Shown here: one piece after another, positions 58,701 to 64,000 of the stretch
How positions within the stretch are numbered: position 1 is the stretch's first letter
Layout: the number at the start of each line of letters is the position of its first letter
NCBI GenBank assembly: GCA_032690845.1
Contig: CM064432.1
Coordinates: 55,736,071 to 55,800,070, forward strand
Source: Eleusine coracana subsp. coracana
Taxonomy: Eukaryota; Streptophyta; Magnoliopsida; Poales; Poaceae
DNA length: 64,000 nucleotides
Reading direction: 5' to 3'
Position numbers and translations under genes: made by a program
Notes under the pieces: model-generated
Told to the model about the DNA's origin: nothing
The model's input: the letters and a program-made list of their open reading frames with translations, nothing else
Database searches by the model: none

Positions 58701-59040
58701 TTCAGAGCATCTCCAGCATAGCTACTAAAACAAGGCTCCTATTTTACCGTTTGAGAGCTGGGTCCCACTATCTATAGTAGGCTAAACTTTTTGATATACC
58801 CATCCCTAAACAATGTGTCATTGATCTGAACTGAATTACGGCCCGCTAATTCTTACTTCCATACTTGATCTATTTGTTTTCGTCTGATTAATGGGTCCAG
58901 CCCCTAAATGTAACGCAGTCCACGCATCATAGAACTGCGTATCGTCCGTTTTTTCCAGTCTTTTCTCACCGACGAGTTGTTGTACCCGCCCGCAGACAGC
59001 GCTCAGAAGTTTTCCTTTTTGACGTGCGTGATTGACGGGT
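58701..59040. promoter_or_regulatory. Short interval between two divergent GC-rich blocks
   Basis: This 340-base AT-richer interval separates the minus-strand unit from the plus-strand GC-rich ORF region. It begins with agagcatctccagcatagct (58703), a word common at the ends of grass MITEs. No unambiguous TATA box was chosen. It may act as a shared promoter, by inference only. Confidence 0.25.
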
Positions 59041-59086
59041 CCCCTAATGGAAAGCTACACGTCCGCACTCCCGCAGACATCTTCCT

Positions 59087-59824
59087 GTGATTCCAGGATC
59101 GCGTCGCGTGAAAAGAGATTGCTTTTCTCTCTCTCCACCGGCAGCCTCCTCCTCCCTCTCTCCACCGGCAGCCTCCTCCTCTCTCTCTCTCTCCCTCTCT
59201 CTCGAGCGTGGCAGGCGGTCGTCGAGCACGGCCCCGTCCCTTGCCCCTGGCAGCGACGGCGGCCGGAGAAGCACCTACCGGTTCCCCATCTACTGCGGCA
59301 GCCAGGTCGTGGTGAAGAGGCTCTGGTCTTCTCCGTGTCGCGCTAGGGTGGTGATGGCGTTTTGGTGGGTAGATCTGGCTGCGGCGGGAGTGCGTGTGGA
59401 CATTTCGGTGGGTAGATCTGGCCCCCTTCCATGCATCTCCGTCTCAGATCGGCCCTCTGCCTCCTCCATCCTCACTGCCAGCAGCCGGCTCAAGTGCTCC
59501 TCCCGACCTCCTTCCCTCCTGGCTTCGGACGAGAGCGCAGCCAAGTTGTCGACGCTGTCACTTCCGGAAGAGAATAGGAGGATCTCGTCCGGCGGCATCA
59601 GGGCAAGTCCCCCTGCCGGCCGTGGTCGATTCTCCTCTCCACCGGTCCAAATCGAGCGTCAGAACTCCTCTCCAGCCGTCTGGCACCGCGTTGACTCATG
59701 TCGGAGACGGTCAGGTCTTGTTCCAACTGTCTGCTGTCGATTTCATCTCTCTACTGGCCACCATCGAATTATCATCTCTGTTGTAGACCAACCGTTTCTC
59801 CTTTCTCTATGTGCCTGTCGCTGA
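59087..59824 (+). CDS. Hypothetical Ser-rich ORF, 245 codons, unsupported
   Basis: This is the longest open frame outside the transposons. It begins MIPGSRRVKRD, has a repeated SLSPPAASS block from a 27-bp tandem repeat (59127-59180) and a CT-rich microsatellite, then Ser/Arg-rich sequence without a recognisable domain. Another frame (59394-59786) and a minus frame overlap it, which argues against real coding. AT-rich, intron-like sequence follows. It may be the 5' exon or leader of an unidentified gene, or chance in GC-rich DNA. Confidence 0.2.
   Translation: MIPGSRRVKRDCFSLSPPAASSSLSPPAASSSLSLSLSLERGRRSSSTAPSLAPGSDGGRRSTYRFPIYCGSQVVVKRLWSSPCRARVVMAFWWVDLAAAGVRVDISVGRSGPLPCISVSDRPSASSILTASSRLKCSSRPPSLLASDESAAKLSTLSLPEENRRISSGGIRASPPAGRGRFSSPPVQIERQNSSPAVWHRVDSCRRRSGLVPTVCCRFHLSTGHHRIIISVVDQPFLLSLCACR
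59127..59180. repeat. 27-bp tandem repeat plus CT-rich tract
   Basis: Two units containing ctctccaccggcagcctcct follow each other and lead into a (CT)n-rich stretch to 59203. Confidence 0.9.
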
Positions 59825-61402
59825 TTCATTTGGATGTTTAGGGCAGTGCCACCAAATCATCCAGCTAAATTTTTTAGAGGCAGAGGTACACTTACAGTTA
59901 CAAGTAAATTTGATTTGAAATACTAATATCATGGAGCAGCCAGTTCGTAGCCATGGACTGGTAGTGTCATTTATATCGTTGCTATTAGTAAAGCACCTGT
60001 TTCCCGCTAATTTACCTGCTAAACTATATATACAGTCTTGTTCTGCAGCTCCTGCCTAGAAATTTAAGCACATTGCCTTGTTTGCTATTTACATGCTAAA
60101 CTATATATACATGTGACATTGCCTTATTTACTATCCATGAAATAATAGCCATTCTAACAATAGCCCGCAGATTTGGCTTGAATTGATGCTAATTTCGTCA
60201 CATTTATGTACTATTCGAATGGTACTCTCTTTTTGGTGTACTTAATTATCTTTTTCTCATGCTTGTGCAATTGTTCACGTTCTGTATGTGCTCCATCAAC
60301 ATGGAGCTGAATATACTATATAACTTAAAATTGTAATGACTGCAACAAAACAATAATGTAGCTTACTTTAAAATGTTCACAAAACTTGGCATATTCATGT
60401 GAGTTGTAATTTCAGTTTAATATCGCTAGCTTTTCCAATACTAGCACAAATAATTTGTTTTGTAAATTGCTTCTTACATATGTTATTTTTTCTTGAGCGC
60501 CAAGTTGTAACTCTTCCATCTATGTTTTTTGATGAGCTGCACTTGCATATATCTTGAAACTAGACACAGCTAGCAATTTCACATACCCCTTGGCTTGTAT
60601 ATATTGTCATGCATGGCATCAATGCTACTTTTAATTAATAGGAGGAAGAGTTTAGCTATCTGAAAATTATCTAATAGCATGATGAGTTCAAACTGCAAGT
60701 CATATGAATTGACAAGATACATTATGGGTAACCTGATTCTTCTTAGTGGCTGGTTGGATTACAACCTATGTTGTTGGTTGAGCATGCAGTGGAGCTTTGG
60801 GAGACCAAAATTGATGTGACAAATGACGATCTTGTTTGCAGACACGTCAACTTGTATTTGGAAATCACTATTGTTCAGTATGTCCATCTTATTTTGGGAT
60901 ATTTAATTTACTATACATCAACATTTTAAAAAACGATGCAAAATGGAAGAATGGTTCAGGGTACAAATCCTGTATAGCCTTGCAAGTTAACTTTAGCTTT
61001 CAGTTTTGTTGGGATAACCTTAAATTAGTTAACGTCAATACTTGCAACTGTTTCTGTGAATTAATACTGCCAACGAATTTTTCAGTGTTCATCTGCCTAA
61101 AAGATGCTATGTCTGTTTTGCTATTCATTGGCAATCGTGGGTGCATGTCCTTGAGGATTTACTTCATGTATGTGTAAGGTTTTGTCTGTATGAGGTAATA
61201 TATCACATCATTGATGTGATTATTTAGAACATTTTGTATTTCTGTGTTTAGCTAAACATTAGGATGAGCATGTTGGTGATCTACAATTTGTACTTCTGCA
61301 TATATTTTTTTAAAAGATCATGACTGTAGTGTTTTGTAGTTTTCATGCTTATTTAGTTTTTCATAATTTACAGGAAAGATTTTATTTTCGCTATATTTTA
61401 TA
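59825..61402. other. AT-rich sequence, intron-like or intergenic, no gene recognised
   Basis: Typical plant intron/intergenic composition with many T-runs. The open frame at 60836-61177 is Cys/Phe-rich and unlike known proteins. No repeat ends seen. Confidence 0.4.
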
Positions 61403-61637
61403 CTCCCTCTGTTCCAAAATTATCGTTGCCATTGACTTTTTTCGCTACCTTTGAACATTCGTCTTATTTAAAAAAAATTCAAAATTATCATGTATTTTTT
61501 CATGATTTATTTTAATACTAGACAAAATTTAAATATAATTTATAAATTTTCATATTTAAATAAATATTTTGAATAAGACGAACAATCAAAGATGACAAAA
61601 AAAGTCAATGACGATAAAAATTTTGGAACGGAGGGAG
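61403..61637. mobile_element. Stowaway-type MITE
   Basis: CTCCCTCTGTTCC at the left and ggaacggagggag at the right are inverted Stowaway termini, flanked by TA at 61401-61402 and 61638-61639. Pairing extends inward (for example cattgactttttt with aaaaaaagtcaatg). Length 235 bases, non-coding. Confidence 0.93.
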
Positions 61638-61639
61638 TA

Positions 61640-62076
61640 TTACTTAAAAGCTTCCTTTTGAGCTAATGAAATTATCTCCAACCTAATCTCAATTTCTTAT
61701 AGTATTTTTTTCTACAGAAAGTATTTGTGAGCTTAGATTTACTGAATATGAAACTAGAAACTTTGATCATACTTGGCAGTGCCTTCTCTATGCAAAGAAT
61801 CTGAAGGATTGTAATTGGTTTAGTAGTTTGCAATGACATATCTCACGGGAGTAGTCGAGAGAAACTTATTGTTAAAAAAAAAACAAAGAGATGGTTGAGT
61901 GAGCCAGAAATCAAAATATACACATTTTTTCTTTTTATACATGTGGAGATGAATAAAGCACGAGCACGTGCAAAAAACTAGTTGAGGAGTTAAAATTCTT
62001 CTATCAACTCTAGCAGCACTGCTTAAAAGAGAAATCTCATTTCTTTCCGAAAGAATGGGACCCACTCATCAGTGAC
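61640..62076. other. Intergenic, no gene seen
   Basis: AT-rich. Contains an A-run at 61875-61883. Confidence 0.4.
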
Positions 62077-62720
62077 TCAAACAGCCTCCTCCACGTAGGG
62101 TCGCCGTCGAGTGCCACGCCGTAGCTGCACCACCGCCGTCGGGGGAGCACCACCACGGCCGTTTGCCGTCAGGGAGGTGGTGCACCACGGCCGTTTGCCG
62201 TCAGGGAGCACCACCACCAGCGAGCTCCTTGGCTGATCTTGACGGCCAGGAGTTGGGGCTGGCACTCGGACGCATCGGCGCCGGAGCAGTACGGCGGACT
62301 TCAGTTCCTGCGCTCGCGCCGGCGTTGGAGCTCCCGCACCCGTCGTCACCCCGGTCCAGCTCTCGCGCCCGCCGCCGCCACGGTCCGCTCCCGCGTCGGC
62401 ATCAAAGCTCTCGCGCCCGCCGCCGCCCCGATCCGCTCCCGCGCGCTCACGAGATCCGGCGGAGGCACGGTGACCCGCAGGCACCACCGCCCCGCTCGCC
62501 CCCGACGTCGCCCCTCTCCCGCTCGGCGCCGGCGAGGAGGCGCCCGAGATCCGCCCGCGTCCGGCCGGGGCGGAGGCATCGACGACGGAGGTGGGGGGCT
62601 AGGGGTGGTCCGGCGGCGGGTGGGGGCACCGAGGGGCGAGAGCGGGGTGCGCCCGGTGACGGCGGCGGCCAGGCGTGGTCGGGTGGCGGGGTAGCCATCT
62701 GCGTCGTCTCGGCAGAGAAA
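62077..62720. other. Very GC-rich island with overlapping frames on both strands
   Basis: Frames are open on both strands (for example plus 62163-62753 and minus 62762-62346), with Arg/Pro/Ala/Gly-rich translations, as expected from a high-GC island rather than from selection. A 26-base word (caccacggccgtttgccgtc...) is repeated at 62151-62176 and 62183-62208. It may be a first exon, a CpG-rich promoter or captured sequence. Confidence 0.35.
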
Positions 62721-63058
62721 GGGTATGTTCGTTTCCACCCATCTGATTTTTAGACCTGTCATATCGAATATTGTGATACTAATTAGGAGTATTAAATATA
62801 GATTATTGACAAAACCCAGTCCATAACCCTCCCTCTAAATGACGAGACAAATCTATTAAAACTAATTAGATCATGATTAGATAATATGATGCTATAGTAA
62901 ACATCTCTTAATGATGATTTAATTAAGTTTAATGAATTTGTCGCGTATTCAACTCTGTAATTAGTTTTATATTTAATATATATTTAATAATCATATATAG
63001 CATTTTAATGATTGATGTGACCTCACTAAAATTTAGACCCAAAGAAACGAACACACCC
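62721..63058. mobile_element. TIR MITE, 338 bp
   Basis: GGGTATGTTCGTTTC at the left and the reverse complement of gaaacgaacacaccc at the right differ at one base in 15. The inner sequence also pairs (tttttagacc with atttagaccc inverted). The interior is AT-rich and non-coding. The flanks offer only aaa on each side, so the superfamily (PIF/Harbinger or hAT) is undecided. Confidence 0.7.
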
Positions 63059-63164
63059 AAAAGCGAAAGCAGAGAAAGAAAAAGAAAAAGGAAAAAAAAT
63101 AGTGGGATCCAGTGTTGAGAACCCTCCAAAACATGAGAGGCTGAAATTGGAATTTGAGAGCCTT

Positions 63165-63330
63165 AGGGCTTGTTTGGGTGCCAGGGGTCAAAAACCACAG
63201 GGGTTTTAGCCCCGGTGGGGGATTTCCACCTCTACATGTCACCTCCTCCCCCGCTAAGGATTTAAATCCCGTGTTAGGACATTTCTCGGCCAGCGTTTGG
63301 GAGACATGGGGTAAAAATCCCGAGTAGCAA
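63165..63330. mobile_element. Possible fragment of another MITE
   Basis: agggcttgtttgggtgccag is a common opening of grass hAT-type MITEs, and foldback-type words follow (ggggttttagcccc and ggatttaaatcc). No matching right end was found. Confidence 0.35.
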
Positions 63331-64000
63331 ATAAATATTCAGAAAACTCAGAATAAATCAGAGAATCCAAAAGCAATGCTGGAATCCAGGAAACATGTGT
63401 CATGGCTAATTTCCAATGAATACACATATGGATCTGACAAAGTCCAAAAGTTAACAATGATCACATAAGAATTCAACCCATACATAATTTTTCAAAAATA
63501 TGATCAATAAAATAAAATAACTCATACATGATTCTAGAGGTTTTAGTTCAAACAAAGTTCTGTTAGAATTAAAGCGACACCGCATATAAGCGTATAAAGA
63601 CTGAGACCATCACTAGGCATGCGATTACACAAAATAACAAGACAAAGCTATTTGTAACAGCCACAAACTCCCTCTTCTGCTCCCTTCTTCCCTTCCATTC
63701 CATTCTCGTGATGGATCAACATTCTTTTTAAAAAAAAATCAAACTCTGTTCCTCAGTTTCTGAAATATTGCAAACTGAGGTGATACTAGTTACTGTAAAG
63801 TGATAAGTAAAATGAGTGAGCTACAAGTCATTGTATACGAGCTATAGCAAAGTAGCAAACTGGCTATTAAATATATGTTTGTAAGAGTAGCAGCATGTGC
63901 TATTGTAATAATCTTTATATGAGCGCAGGAACAAACAGCAATCAATTTCTTAAAGCGAACAAAGCAGACCAGGGGCAGTTAGTTCTGGATAACTTGTCTG
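63331..64000. other. AT-rich sequence to window end, no gene seen
   Basis: Only very short frames on either strand. Confidence 0.4.

Overview
This window is nuclear plant DNA, almost certainly from a grass. Evidence: Stowaway MITEs, copia elements primed by initiator-Met tRNA, very long LTRs opening TGTCACACCC, a Helitron Rep remnant, and GC-rich first-exon-like islands in AT-rich DNA. Clusters of CCGGAC/GTCCGG palindromes in the copia LTRs fit a panicoid grass such as the sorghum/sugarcane/maize group, but that last step is inference. I recognise no intact host protein-coding gene.

Positions 1-39709 are nested transposable elements. Copia element A (1-12534, left end cut by the window edge) keeps a disrupted gag, shows no pol, and carries a different disrupted ORF that is split by a 3.6 kb solo LTR (4544-8169, target duplication gatca). 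Its right LTR is followed directly by a second primer site and gag start, which break off at 12745. Positions 12746-16983 hold an LTR-like fragment of another family with a tandem duplication of about 1.45 kb. A minus-strand Helitron Rep pseudogene (about 16984-26700) is split by a minus-strand LTR element (18380-25758, target duplication gtagg), itself split by a 3.9 kb solo LTR (20494-24375, target duplication atgat). A 5'-truncated LINE (27070-29178) follows. Copia element B (29444-39546) has both LTRs and all pol domains, and sits inside the end of a CACTA transposon (29180-29443 and 39547-39709).

From 39710 to 64000 repeats are sparser. There is a TIR element (40531-41307), a small LTR element without pol (43075-45296, target duplication aggag) inside a possible DNA element, two Stowaway MITEs (45787-46043, 61403-61637), a CACTA-type end holding a probable Pack-MULE-like element (46706-47764), another MITE (62721-63058), and an apparently divergent pair of uncharacterised transcription units around 58.7-59.1 kb. 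Much of 47.8-58 kb and 59.8-61.4 kb is AT-rich sequence in which I see no gene.

The most interesting points are the complementary losses in copia elements A (gag, no pol) and B (pol, no recognisable gag) with related LTRs; the A-type LTR-gag-LTR-gag junction; two giant solo LTRs with perfect target duplications; the 1.45 kb tandem duplication; and a perfect 23-bp foldback inside the Helitron Rep remnant.
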